Origin: Magnolia sinica | Taxonomy: Eukaryota; Streptophyta; Magnoliopsida; Magnoliales; Magnoliaceae | Reading direction: 5' to 3' | NCBI RefSeq assembly: GCF_029962835.1 | Contig: NC_080585.1 | Span: 58,825,443-58,889,442, forward strand | Length of the DNA: 64,000 nucleotides | Shown here: positions 46,958-60,000 of the stretch, piece by piece | Layout of the letters: each line of letters starts with the position of its first letter | Position numbering within the stretch: the first letter of the stretch is position 1 | The notes under the pieces: model-generated | Seen by the model: the letters and a program-made list of their open reading frames with translations, nothing else | Database searches by the model: none | What the model was told of the DNA's origin: nothing | Translations under genes and position numbers: made by a program

Positions 46958-49900
46958 GTGTAACGCCCTGAAATTCGGGGGTCGAGCATAACTCAGCTCC
47001 CGAGTTTCAAAACATCACTTATGCAACATATTTAATGATGGATGTATGTTGTCTGTAAGAGTACATAAAACATGGAATAGATTACGCCAAACTGCAAACA
47101 TAATTCAGGGATAAGTGAAAGATGCAAGCGGAAGACTTAAAGAAGCATAAGTGTACGTGTGCAAGTCCCTGAAATACGTATACATACCTGGTCATATAAC
47201 AAGTGTTGCTATAAAAAATACAAGCATTAAATGACATTATCTATTCCCAAAAGAAAATTCAGAATTCCCGCGCATCAGGACATGGCTCACAAGAACCCGC
47301 CTGAAAACTGCATGAAAGAAAATGCAGCCTCATCATCCTCGAACTCCTGCTCTGCCTCAGGGGTCGCATCAATATCTGCATCTAAGACAGAGTCTGGTTT
47401 GGTGTTTAAGCACCATCCCAGAACGTGGGAGTGAGTGATCAACTCAGTGGAACAATAAAGTAAAGGTTAACATGTTATCAATTCAATCAAGTAGTAATGA
47501 TAAAGCAGAACAATCAAACATGTCCTAATTACTCTTGTTAGTGCAAGGATGTATGTAGAATGATGCGTGCCCTTGCCTGTATACCCTCAGAGTCTTCATC
47601 TTACGTTACGCATGACATCACCTCAAGTGCTCCACCTCTTCCAGGCACATGCAATGCGGTGCATGAACATGATTACCAAGTTGTTATTAGTCCTTTTCAT
47701 ACAGTAGGATTGGGAAGCTAAGGTACCTTCCCCATATCAATTTCCAAACAGTGATCCATTATAAGGTCGTCAGTCCTAGGCAATCTCATACGATCATATG
47801 GTTTTAGGTCGCTGCAAAGGGCTCATCACCAATCAATGCACGCCTATCATACCTTCGTTACTACTCTAAGGCTCGTCGTCTTAATGTAGTGTCAAGGTAT
47901 ACTCGAGGTCACTACAAAGGGCTCGTCACCAATCAATGTAGGCTGACAGCACGAATATAGTGTCTCATACCACCATAATCGGCTCACAAGTTTGGTTGCT
48001 CACTGGTCATTACGGGGAGGCTCGTCACCCTAGCATAGGCCGACAGCTCGACCATGGTGTCCCATACCACCATGTCCGGTTCATGAGTCTTAGCGGATCA
48101 AGGTACCATGGTTAATAGAATTTCATCGATAAGTTTGGTACCCTAGATTCAAACAATAGCGTCCATACATGGTGAACATACATCGGACAATCGGGTTACT
48201 TGATGAACTCGACTAGCACGAGCGCACATTGGGTTGAACGACATAGAGTGCGCAAACACTCCGTGTGGCCAAACCACTGCCGACAACTCTAATACGACTC
48301 GGGTTCGTCAAATCACGTCCTTTGTGGCGAAAGTAACCTCAGCCACGAACTCAAGGCCAATTACCGATTTCCTGGACTATTTCATAGTCCCAAACACATT
48401 CCACTACAATAGATATTCATATAGAATTTAGAACAGTAATGGAACAATAATTCAAATCATGTAGTATGTGAGCATTTGCAGAATATCAACTCAACATGGA
48501 TTTACCCATAAGTAATGCTTGAAGTTAAACAACAAAGAATGTGACTTGCATGTAGGAAATCATACACACCAAGAAGAGAGTTGAGAATCGCTTCTCAACG
48601 CCCGCAATTAGGTTAATATATTACCCTTTAGACCATTCAAACATTTCTACAAACACTTAGACTATATAGGTCAACAAACATGACGTATGTTGGAATACAC
48701 ACATTTGGACAATTCCTTTTGCCAAGGAGTTGACACACATACAATTAGCACAAGTACACGACAGATAATCATGGCAAGTACATGTTCATATTTTATACGT
48801 ATACGGTACTTTCTACATATACATAGAATACACAAATCTCAATATAACATATACATATCAGGAACACATAATAAACATAGCATTTGGCATGTGAAATTTC
48901 ATCCATAACAAGAATAAACCATTAGCTGGCATTGAAAGCCTTGAAAACCATAACCTATACGAATATAGTCCGCACCTTAAACCAGAAATAGCGCACCGAA
49001 CTGATTCAGACGATATGTCTTCGTCAACGGCGACAAGATAACCTAAGGCAAGAATAGAAATGAGTTACAACAACACATAAATTATTCTAACCTCTAAAAC
49101 AGATTAGGGTTAGATTAACTTACCCAAGAAGGAACTTAGAATCGTCGGAATAACAATTCAAAAGCGATGGTTTAAGGATGTAGAGTAATAGGAAAGAATC
49201 TCCAATGATTCACCAACTTCACTCTCACTTTCTCTCTCTTTTTCCCTCTCTTTCTTAGCTAGGGTTAGGAAATTCGTATGGAAAAGAGAGTGAGGGTTTT
49301 AAGGTCTTTATATAGGCCTAACATTGATGAAAATAACCACAGGGCCAAGGTATACTTAGGTTATATCCAAATCAGGCCTCTCTCAATCCAACGGAACACT
49401 TTTGGTGGTCCTTTTTCCACGTGCGGTCGGACTTAAGCTCACTGACCATGGATCTAGGTCAGACTGAGTTTTCGTACCGATTGGATTTACAGATTAGCTG
49501 TGGCAGACCACACTCAATTCAACGGTCACTGAAACTCGATCAGGTCCACAAGCAGTATGACATGCCTGGGCCATCTTTGCTGATCCGAGGGTGAAATTGG
49601 GTCAGAATCCAACGGTTAGATTGCTTAAAATCGTCGCATAAGTGACACGACTCAGATTTCATAAATTCACATTTAATTTCTCACCGTTCTCACACTCTTC
49701 ACTCCGGACTCAAGCAAATCGACCCAAGACATCATCTGGACTTGATTTTTGAGGTGATGGCCAAGTCCAACATGGTGACCATAACTGTCTAAGATAATCG
49801 CTATTGGACTTTCGACGCGCAGTCCAGGTCCGATCCAAAGCTTCTAAAAATTCTCAAGAGCAACTGGATTTAGCGTTGAATCCCAAATTTCAGAGTAACA

Positions 49901-50065
49901 TAGCGCTAACGATTTTACAAGTTTTGAGTAATGCAGATCAAATTTAAAGTGATTGATGCTAATTTTACAAGCAATCGAGTTTAGCGCTAATTACCCCACA
50001 AATAGCTTCTAAGGAAAATAGAGGTAGTACTCGGGTCTTGGCACAAAATTTTTCGGGTCATTACA
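46958..50065 (-). repeat. 3' LTR of the Tekay-like element
   Basis: 3108 bp; nearly identical to the other LTR, differing by scattered substitutions, many of them transitions, and a few 1-3 bp indels. Small open frames shared by both LTRs have no supporting features. Confidence 0.95.
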
Positions 50066-53000
50066 ATTTACCCCCCTTAAAGAAAATTTCATCCTCGAAA
50101 TTCGTACCTTCTCATATTCCTCAAGGATCTGAAGGTAGCTCTTTCTGACCTCAGCTTCGGTTTCCCAAGTAGCCTCTTCTTCACTATGATGCGTCCATAG
50201 TACTTTCACAAGAGGGATGACCTTGCTACGCAATACCTGCTCCTTCCTGTCTAGGATACGCATCGGTCGCAGTACATATGTGGCATCCTCGCTCAACTGC
50301 ACCTGCTCCCAACTGATAATATGCGAATGATTAGGAACGTACTTCTTCAGCATAAAAACATGAAATACGTTATGCACGCCCGCAAGTGGTGTGGGTAAAG
50401 CAAGGCGGTACGCTACCACTCCCACTCGATCCAGTATTTGAAATGGACCAATAAATCTCGGCGTGAGCTTTCCCTTCTTACCGAACCGCAGAACTCCCTT
50501 TATAGGGGAAACCTTAAGAAATACATGGTCTCCAACCTCAAACTCAAGCGGTCGCCTCCTCGTATCAGCGTAACTCTTCTGCCTACTCTGGGCTGTCAGA
50601 AGTCGACGTTGAATAATGTCAACTTTCTCTGAAGTCGCCTGCACCAACTCTGGGCCAATCAAACTACACTCGCCAACTTCTGCCCAGCAATGCGGTGCTC
50701 TGCACGGGCGACCATACAATGCCTCGTAGGGAGCATGCCAATACTCGCCTGGAAACTGTTATTATACGCGAACTCTGCAAAAGGGAGACACTCATCCCAT
50801 CTGTCCTTGAAATCCAAAACACAAGCTCGCAACATGTCTTCCAGAATCTGATTCACACGTTCCGTCTGCCCATCTGTCTGTGGATGAAACGCGGTGCTAA
50901 ACTTCAATTTCACACCTATCGCTTCCTGGATACGAGTCCAGAAGATAGACGTAAAACGTGTATCTCTGTCAGACACAATCTCCAAGGGAACTCCGTGCAG
51001 ACGTACAATCTCCTTGATGTACAACCTAGCCAACTCGTCTGCAGAGTTTATGACTCTGATCGGTAAGAAGTGAGCCGACTTCGTCAATCGGTCGACGATC
51101 ACCCAAATAGAGTCATGTCTCTTCTTCGTTCTCGGCAAGCCTGAAATAAAATCCATAGAGATGAAGTCCCACTTCCATTCTGCTATGGGTATGGCCTGAA
51201 GCAGCCCGGGAGGTCGGCGATGCTCTGCCTTGACCTGCTGGCACATGAGACAACGAGATGCAAATTCAGCAATATGAACCTTCATGTTGTCCCACCAATA
51301 AGATCTTCTCATATCTTGATACATCTTCGTGCTACCTAGATGCATCGCAAGCTTAGAACTATAGGCTAACTCAAGAACCTCCCGTCTCAAGTCAGGAATG
51401 TCTGGGACACATAACTGACCACGAAATCGTAGGCCCCCATCTGACCCAACACTCCACTCGGAGTTCTCATCTGTACCAACCCGCTTTCTCATCTTCGCCA
51501 AAAGCTCATCATTTGCCTGAGCTGCAACGATCCGCTCGTCAATGAGAGGTTGTACACGAATGTGTGCGATAACCTCATACGGCTCTTCCACCGTAAGTTT
51601 CTACTCAAAGTCTCGCACAAACTCCAACATGTCCCATTCTGTTATCATTAGTGGAGCCGCAAACTCCATAGCCTTCTTGCGACTCAACGCGTCTGCCACA
51701 AGGTCCACATTGGCCGGATTGTAAGAAACATCGAACTTAAAGTCTTTCAATGTTTCCATCCATCGGCGTTGTCTCATATTCAAATCACGCTGCGTGAAAA
51801 TATACTTAAGGCTCTTGTGGTCGCAAAAGAGCTCGAACTCCTCTTCGTAGAGGTAATGTCTCCAGAGCTTTAATGCGAAAATGACAGCTGCCAACTCCAG
51901 GTCGTGTGTAGGGTAATTTTCTTCATATTTCCTCAACTGTCTCGAAGTATAAGCAATCAACCTGTCCTTCTGCATAAGGACACAACACAGGCCAATGCGA
52001 GAGGCGTCAGTATATATCATATACTTAACCCCTTGCTCTGGCAATACTAGCACAGGGGCGGACGTCAACTTGTCCTTCAACTCTTGAAAAGCTATCTCCG
52101 CCCTCTCATTCCAAGCAAACTTCAAATCTTTTCGTGTCAACTGAGACAACGGTCTGGCTATCTTCGAGAAGTCTCGTATGAAGCGTCGATAATAGCCTGC
52201 TAGACCCAGAAAGCTTCTCACCTCAGTAACTGAACCAGGCTGCTTCCAGTCCTGAACTGCAGCTACCTTAGCAAGATCGACAGCTATCCCTTCCTTGGAC
52301 ACCACATGTCCCAGGAACTTGACTTCCTCTTTCCAGAAATTGTATTTCTTGAACTGCGCAAAAAGTTAATTCTTCCTGAGAGTATCCAAGACCGCTCTTA
52401 AGTGCTCCTCGTGCTCTTCCCGACTCGCAGAATATATCAAGATGTCATCGATAAAGACAATAACGAATCGGAACAAGAATGGCCGAAACACCCTGTTCAT
52501 CAGATCCATGAACACGGCCGGTGCGTTCGTAAGACCGAACGACATCACCAGGAACTCATAGTGGCCAAAGCTAGTCCTGAGAGCAGTCTTCTGCACTTCC
52601 CCATTCTTGACGCGCAACTGGTGATACCCTGACTGTAGATCAACCTTCGAAAAGTACCGTGCCCCCTTCAACTGATCAAATAAATCATCGATCCTGGGCA
52701 AAGGGTACTTATTCTTCATAGTTACCTGATTCAACCTGCGATAATCAATACATAATCGCAAGGAATCATCTTTCTTCTTAACAAACAGGACAGGTGCTCC
52801 CCAAGGAGACACACTAGGCCAAATAAAGCCCAAATTCAACAAACCATCTATCTGCTTCCTCAATTCCTCCATTTCACTTGGAGGCATACGATAGGTGGGT
52901 AAAGAAATGGGCGTCGCACCAGGCATGAGATCGATGGTAAAGTCAATCTCGCGCTGAGGGGGTAATCCAGGAATCAACTCAAACACATCTTCAAACTCTC

Positions 53001-53763
53001 GAACTACAGGCGTGCTTTCAAATGCCGATCCAGCCATACTCTCCAACAGAGAAGCATAATAACCAAGACGAAAAGGGTAACTGACCTGAACTGGGAAAGT
53101 AACTGTCTCGCCCTCAGGTCCATGGATCGTCACTGACCTTGCTTCACAATCAATCTCTGCTCGCATCCTCGTGAGCCAATCCATACCCATAATGACATCG
53201 TAATGGTAAAGAGGTGCGATAAAAAAGTCAACAAGAATCGATCCACTCCCTAGATCAATCAAACAATCCAAACAACGCTTGTTCATAGCAGAAGAGATCC
53301 CTGTAGCGGTAGTAAGCGTCACTCCTTTCATAGAAACAGTGCCCAAACTCAGACGCCTAACTGCCGCATACGATATAAGAGAGGTAGTGGACCCTGTATC
53401 CACCAACATAGAAATGGGAATACCTGCAATGTGAGTTGTAACCTCAAAGGATCTCAGCACCAAGTCAGACACAGGCGCTTCAGCTGAGAGCGCGTGAACT
53501 CGAGCCTGCTGTTGGCGATTCAGCGGAGGAACCATGGGCCGTTGAGGTGGCCTGAAGCTAGGTATAGAAGGTCTGAAGGATGGATGAGCTGGCGCTGAAC
53601 GAAGAGGTGGAGGTGATATAACCTGAGGCATCAGACGGCTGATCCTCTGCGGTGGAGTAAATCCACTATCCCCCATATGCGAAAAGCAAGTACGATCCAA
53701 ATGCCCCATCTTCCCACAGTACGAACAGCGAAGATCAGCTCGCACCTGCTGAGCGGGTGGCAC
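50009..53763 (-). pseudogene. pol of the Tekay-like element: protease, RT, RNase H, integrase, chromodomain
   Basis: Continuous with gag in the same frame. Seen in order: zinc knuckle [14 protein letters not shown] (about 53730-53690), protease [12 protein letters not shown] (near 53400), RT with [11 protein letters not shown] and the catalytic FIDDILIYS (near 52450), RNase H with YTDAS (near 52005) and DHKSLKYIF (near 51810), integrase with a C-C zinc half (CLMC), the core MDF, SDRDTRF and QTDGQTERVNQILEDM, and a chromodomain (VLRPMRILDRKEQVL to EEATWETEAEV, about 50265-50110). Breaks: in-frame stops at 52366 and 51601, and a one-base loss near 50730 that moves the integrase tail to another frame. 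That frame then runs through the purine tract into the LTR. The first zinc-finger histidine is replaced by tyrosine (ELAYSS). It polymerises and inserts element DNA in intact relatives; this copy cannot. Confidence 0.92.
50066..50080 (-). promoter_or_regulatory. Polypurine tract of the Tekay-like element
   Basis: On the minus strand CTTTAAGGGGGG followed by TAAAT lies directly before the TG of the 3' LTR. This is the plus-strand priming site in LTR retrotransposons. Confidence 0.75.
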
Positions 53764-54726
53764 TGAACGCCTTGGAGGAGAATCTGCCCGCGGCCTCTTG
53801 CCAAGAAAAGGTGCACTCTGAAAGTCAGGTCATGGTCTGGGAACCATAGGTGCTCACATACGGGACGACCTGTCCCTGTCCTGCTCAGCTCGTAAGGACA
53901 TGCTCACCAACTCCGCATAGGAAGAAATGCTAGCACAGCACATCTTCGATCGGATCTCAGGCCTCAATCCCTCAGAAAAACGCCGCATCCTCATCGGTTG
54001 ATCACTCAAAATTAAGGGAGCATAACGACCTAGCTCAGTGAACCGGTTCTCATATTCCGTCACCGACATCCCTCCCTGGCGGAAGCAAAGGAACTCACTC
54101 TCCTTCTCGTGTCGGTACGTAACCGGAAAATACTTCTCGTGGAAGCGTGCCTCAAACGCCTACCACGACCACTCATACCCCTCCTCAACAGTGCGAAGAA
54201 CACTGTCCCACCATAAACTGGCCTCCTTCTCAAACATGAAGGAGGCAAGCTCGACCTGCTTAACCTCAGAATAGTGCAGCGGTCTCAGCATTTTAGAGAT
54301 GCCATCAATCCAGTACTCGGCCTCCTCGGGTCTATGAGAACCCACAAATGTGGGATGTCGTAAGCGCTGGAATCGCTTAAAGGTGCCGCTCGCACTAACA
54401 CTCCCAGATGGGTGCATAGGTGAAGCAGGTAGAGTCGCCCCCACCGACTGAGTAAAGATGCCAGTCATGGAAGACAGAAACTGCTGCTGCTGCTGTTGAT
54501 GGTGCTATTGCTGCTGGATCTGCTGGTGCTGCATCAACAGCATCATCTGCTCAGGAACCGAAGGCGTGACTGGAGGAGCCATAAGTGGAATCACAGGTGT
54601 CGGCCCAGCACCAGTATAAGACGGGCCCAACTGTGGATCCATCTGACTATCGCTCCGAGGAGAAACCCCAACAAGTGACTCGACCAAAGAGAGACGGGCC
54701 GAAGTCTTCGAACCCTTAGGAGGCAT
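53764..54726 (-). pseudogene. gag of the Tekay-like element
   Basis: Starts MPPKGSKTSARLSLVESLVG at 54726. A glutamine-rich stretch follows (QHQQIQQQ and six more Q), then the capsid core: FKRFQRLRHPTFVGSHRPEE, ASFMFEKEASLWWDS, and, after a gap, 'YENRFTELGRYAP' and 'RFSEGLRPEI'. Three in-frame stops interrupt it: 54505 (in the Gln run), 54160 and about 53830. Gag, protease and the rest of pol share a single frame, as in chromoviruses with one fused polyprotein. Confidence 0.9.
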
Positions 54727-54992
54727 ACCCTACATTCAGCAGAGGATGCAACCTGTAAGATTCTACATCCACATAATCCACCCACACAGCAATCACAGCA
54801 CAACTTCAACGATAAACAACATGCATTCCATTTAAAAAAATTGTCACAATACAAGAAGTGCAACATTACATGAATCACGACAGGGAAAGCATGTGAACTA
54901 AAACATCTAAAACAGCAAACAACAAACAACTACCAAATACTATGCCAACAACGGCAAACACAAAACAAAGCAAAGGACGACAACAACTGCAT

Positions 54993-56228
54993 CTACTCGT
55001 CGAAATCAGGAGATGGAGGCGGGGCACCCTTATCCTGCAAACAACACAGGATAGACTTCAGAGTTCGAGTCACCTTCTTGAACTTATGCTTCACAAGGCC
55101 TCGAAGATCCATGATATCCTAGCATAGAACAACCTGCCCTTCCTCAAGCCGAGCGATACGGGCATCCCTGACAGCCTGATCTGCGCTCTGCTCTGGTGCC
55201 ACAGGAGGAGAACTCTCACTCGTATCCTGTGCCTCAACCTCTTCCTCGTCCTGCTCTGTTTCTTCCTCAATCTCAGCTCTACCCTCGGCATAACTCTCTT
55301 CCTCATCGCTCTCTGTCTCATCCTCACTTTTTGAGGCTTGTCGAAGATGAGGCCCAATTTTCATCTGATTTAGGGTCGTCTCATTAATGTAGCGAACAGG
55401 TACCGGCTTTTCTGCCCAAAGCCTATAGCCAAACTCATGTGCAAGCTTACAGATAAGTCGGCCAAATGGGAGCGATTCGGTCCTCCTGTTCGAACGAGCG
55501 ATAAGAATAATCTGACGTAAGATGTACGTCAGCACACATAACTTCGCTCCTTACCCCACCTGATACAGAAAATCTACCATCAGGCGTGTACACTCACTGC
55601 GGTTACTCCACCTTAGATATACATTGAACGTACACATGTGGTGAAGCAAATGAAAGTCGTCCGTCATGTTGGTAGCTAGAAGGCTTCTATTAGGCTGTCA
55701 TTCGACCAGATGACCACACAAGACCCGGGTGCGACGATCCCTCTCGCGCATACTGCTCAAATTCTTCTCACTGGCATGCACCTCACCAAGCGGCACTTTC
55801 AAGAGTCGGGATATTAAAGGGACGTTGACCGTGGCCTCCCGACCGCTTCCACAAGGAATCTTGAACTGTAGAGGCTCCAGCGAAGGATCACGAATGTTGG
55901 CATAAAAAGCTTGAACAGTGCTTGCATTGGCGCGATATTCGCCCTCAAACAAGGGACACCAACCAGCCCCTTCCAGGCGCTCCAACAACAGAAACTCGCC
56001 AAATAGCCGCGGATCAACATGAGCCTCAAAAAGGACCCTACGGCCTTCATAGACTCCATGAGATAGCTCCGCCAACAAGGTTCTTCCAATAGGAGCTTGA
56101 GGATCAAGGTCCCGCTTGGTCTAAAACTCACGGGCGTCGGTCGTGCTCGCGGTCGCACCTTTCGGCCTCCGTGCACGAATTGGGCGGCTAGGCCCGGCTT
56201 CATCCACGGGCGCTCTCTTCTTCCCCAT
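54993..56228 (-). pseudogene. Extra ORF upstream of gag, 411 codons, interrupted
   Basis: Between the primer site and gag, on the same strand, a 1236-nt frame starts MGKKRAPVDEAGPSRPIRAR and ends with PPPSPDFDE. It is broken only by in-frame stops near 56120, 55698, 55550 and 55119; no frameshift is needed. It contains a globular part ('LLLERLEGAGWCPLFEGEYR', 'FYANIRDPSLEPLQFKIPC', 'VNVPLISRLLKVPLGE') and an acidic stretch (EDETESDEEE, EEETEQDEEEVE). The globular part resembles the 'putative plant transposon protein' domain seen in many plant genome annotations; I recall it only by style. A methionine 40 codons upstream (56348) gives a less likely longer start. Function unknown. Confidence 0.75.
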
Positions 56229-57080
56229 CAAAGAAAGAATGGTAGAGATGAAAAATATGGTCGTGATAAACTCAAAGAGGGCCATGGAAAATGAGAGAAA
56301 GGGAGAAATAGGAAGAATGGTGAAGCTTCCACACACTTGAGATCCCAAAGAAGGATTTGAGAGCTCAAATGAGAAGAAAAGAGAGTAAAATCAGCAATGC
56401 GGGTAAGGTTTTGAGATGGGTAGGTTGGGTGTGCACGAAAAATGGAAGAAGAAGGAGATTGGGGAGAGATTTGGTGGAGTTTTGAGAGAAACTTGAAGAA
56501 AATGAGAGCTTGGGAGGGTATTTTGTGAAGGAAGTAGGGTTTAGGAGGGTTTAAAACTGAGCAACCATGGAGGAGTGGGCCACACTAGGCCCCACATGCA
56601 TCGGCCTGAGCCCGCTCGCCCGGCGGTGAGGGCTCGCCGAACCGATGAGGTCATCGCCGGTCTCTGGACCATCCGGCGATGACTCGCCTTTTGGGCGAGG
56701 TCCTCCTGGCCCCTAAGCTTGAAAATGAGGTGGGTCCCCCTGAAAATGCCCCGATTGGCCCCTTTTGTCCGATTTGACGCCTATCGGGCCACTCGGGTTA
56801 AAATCTAATACAAATAGAGGTTTACTGGCATTTAAAGGGTTAAGATGGGAAGATAAACCATCTAAACTCATTAATAGATGGTCTAGAAGAGATTTTGGTT
56901 CGCTGTGTGTGATCAGGAGTGGGGACAGACTCGATCTCGGTGATCGTTTTCAGTAAACTTTTGCCGATAGAAGCAACGGGACACACACAAATTCTACGAT
57001 AAACTCGCACCCAAATACACTAAGGTGGCGACAACGTGCGATGTGTGACCATAACCCAGGTCCGGTTTAATCTAATTTAT
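56229..57080 (-). other. Leader of the Tekay-like element
   Basis: Untranslated leader between the primer site and the extra ORF. It includes a GC-rich tract (about 56590-56720, GCTCGCC / GGCGATGACTCGCC) with short inverted words that could fold. No coding frame was supported. Confidence 0.6.
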
Positions 57081-57094
57081 GCTCTGATACTAAC
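57081..57094 (-). promoter_or_regulatory. Primer binding site, tRNA-iMet type
   Basis: On the minus strand the sequence just inside the 5' LTR reads TTAGTATCAGAGC, matching the canonical TGGTATCAGAGC primer site with mismatches at the first bases. This is complementary to the 3' end of initiator methionine tRNA. Confidence 0.8.
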
Positions 57095-57095
57095 T

Positions 57096-60000
57096 TGTAA
57101 CGCCCTAAAATTCGGGGGTCGAGCATAACTCAGCTCTCGAGTTTCAAAACATCACTTATGCAACATATTTAATGATGGATATATGTTGTCTGTAAGAGTA
57201 CATAAAACATGGAATAGATTATGCCAACTGCAAACATAATTCAGGGATAAGTGAAAGACGCAAGCGGAAGACTTAAAGAAACATAAGTGTACATGTGCAA
57301 GTCCCTGAAATACGTATACATACCAGGTCATATTACAAGTGTTGCTATCAAAAATACAAGCATTAAATGACATTATGTATTCTCAAAAGAAAATCTAGAA
57401 TTCCAGCGCATCAGGACATGGCTCACAAGAACCCGCCTGAAAACTGCATGAAAGAAAATGCAGCCTCATCATCCTCGAACTCCTGCTCTGCCTCAGGGGT
57501 CGCATCAATATCTGCATCTAAGACAGAGTCTGGTTTGGTGTTTAAGCACCGTCCCAGAACGTGGGAGTGAGTGATCAACTCAGTGAAACAATAAAGCAAA
57601 GGTTAACATGTTATCAATTCAATCAAGCAGTAATAATAAAGCAGAACAATCAAACATGTCCTAATTACTCTTGTTAGTGCAAGGGTGTATGTAAAATGAT
57701 GCGTGCCCTCGCCTGTACACCCTCAGCGTCTTCATCTTACGTTACGTATGACATCACCTCAAGTGCTCCACCTCTTCCAAACATATGCAATGCGGTGCAT
57801 GAACATGATTACTAAGTTGTTATTAGTCCTTTTCATACAGCAGGATTAGGAAGCTAAGGTACCTTCCCCATATCAATTTCCAAACAGTGATCCATTATAG
57901 GGTCGTCAGTCCTAGGTAATCTCATACGATCATATGATTTTAAGTCGCTGCAAAGGGCTCGTCACTAATCAATGCACGCCTATCATACCTTCGTTACTAC
58001 TCTAAGGCTCGTTGCCTTAATGTAGTGTCAGGGTATGCTCGAGGTTACGACAAAGGGCTCGTCACCAATCAATGTAGGCCGATAGCACGAATATAGTGTC
58101 CCATACCACCATAATCGGCTCACGAGTTTGGTTGCTCACTGGTCACTACGGGGAGGCTCATCACCCCGCGTAGGCCAACAGTTCGACCACGGTGTCACAT
58201 ACCACCATGTCCGGCTCTTGAGTCTTAGCGGATTAAGGTACCATGGTTAATAGGATTTCATCGGTAAGTTTGGTACCCTAGATTCAAACAATAGCGTCCA
58301 TACATGGTGAACATACATCGGACAATCGGGTTACTTAACGAACTCGACTAACACGAGCGCACGTTGGGTTGAACGACATAGAGTGCGCAAACACTCCGTG
58401 TGGCCAAACCACTGCCAACAACTCTAATACAACTCGGGTTCGTCAAATCAAGTCCTTTGTGGCGAAAGCAACCTCAGCCACGAACTCAAGGCCGATTACC
58501 GATTTCCTTGACTATTTCATAGTCCCAAACACATTCCACTACAACAGATATAAATATAGAATTTAGAACAGTAATGGAACAATAATTCAAATCATATAGT
58601 ATGTGAGCATTTGCAGAATATCAACTCAACATGGATTTACCCATAAGTAATGCTTGAAGTTAAACAACAAAGAATGTGACTTGCATGTAGGAAATCATAC
58701 ACACCAAGAAGAGAGTTGAGAATCGCTTCTTAACGCCCGCAATTAGGTTAATATATTACCCTTTTGACCATTCAGACATTTCTACAAACACTTAGACTAC
58801 ATAGGTCAACATACATGACGTATGTTGGAATACACACATTTGGACAATTCCTTTTGCCAAGGAGTTGACACACATACAATTAGCACAAGTACACGACAGA
58901 TAATCATGGCAAGTACATGTTCATATTTTATACGTATACGGTACTTTCTACATATACATAGAATACACAAATCTCAATATAACATATACATATCAGGAAC
59001 ACATAATAAACATAGCATTTGGCATGTAAAATTTTATCCATGACAAGAATAAACCATTAGCTGGCATTGAAAGCCTTGAAAACCATAGCCTATATGAATA
59101 TAGTCCGCACCTTAAACCAGAAATAGCGCACCGAACTGATTCAGACGATATGTCTTCGTCAACGGCGACAAGATAACCTATGGCAAGAATAGAAATGAGC
59201 TACAACAACACATAAACTATTCTAAGCTCTAAAACAGATTAGGGTTAGATTAACTTACCCAAGAAGGAACTTAGAATCTCCGGAATAACGATTCAAAAGC
59301 GATGGTTTAAGGATGTAGAGTAATAGGAAAGAATCTCCAATGATTCACCAACTTCACTCTCACTTTCTCTCTCTTTTCCCCTCTCTTTCTTAGCTAGGGT
59401 TAGGAAATTCGTATGGAAAAGAGAGTGATGGTTTTAAGGTCTTTAATAGGCCTAACATTGATGAAAATAACCCCAGGGCCAAGGTATACTTAGGTTATAA
59501 CCAAATCAGGCCTCTCTCGATCTAACGTAACACTTCTGGGGGTCCTTTTTTCACGTGCGGTCGGACTTAAGCTCACTGACCATGGATCTAGGTTAGACTG
59601 AGTTTTCGTACCGATCGAATTTACAGATCAGCCGTAGCGGACCACACTCAATTCAACGGTCACTGAAACTCGATCAGGTCCACAAGCACTATGACATGCC
59701 TGGGCCATCTTCCCTGATCCGAGGGTGAAATTGGGTCAGAATCCAACGGTCAGATTGCTTAAAATCGTCGCGCAAGCGACACGACTCAGATTTCATAAAA
59801 TCACATTTAATTTCTCACCGTTCTCACACTCTTCAATCCGGACTAAAGCAAATCGACCCAAGACATCATCTGGACTTGATTTTTGAGGTGATGGCCAAGT
59901 CCAACATGGTGACCATAACTGTCTAAGATCATCGCTATCGGACTTTCGATGCTCGGTCCAGGTCCGATCCAAAGCTTCTAAAAATTCCCAAGAGTAACTG

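Noticed and set aside
47231..48908. Small frames present in both Tekay-type LTRs (also at 57367-59043)
   Set aside because: They are conserved only because the LTRs are near-identical; they lack family motifs or codon signatures.
56229..56348. Upstream ATG at 56348 as the start of the extra ORF
   Set aside because: The 40 added residues are hydrophobic and unlike the rest; the start at 56228 gives a typical MGKK opening.
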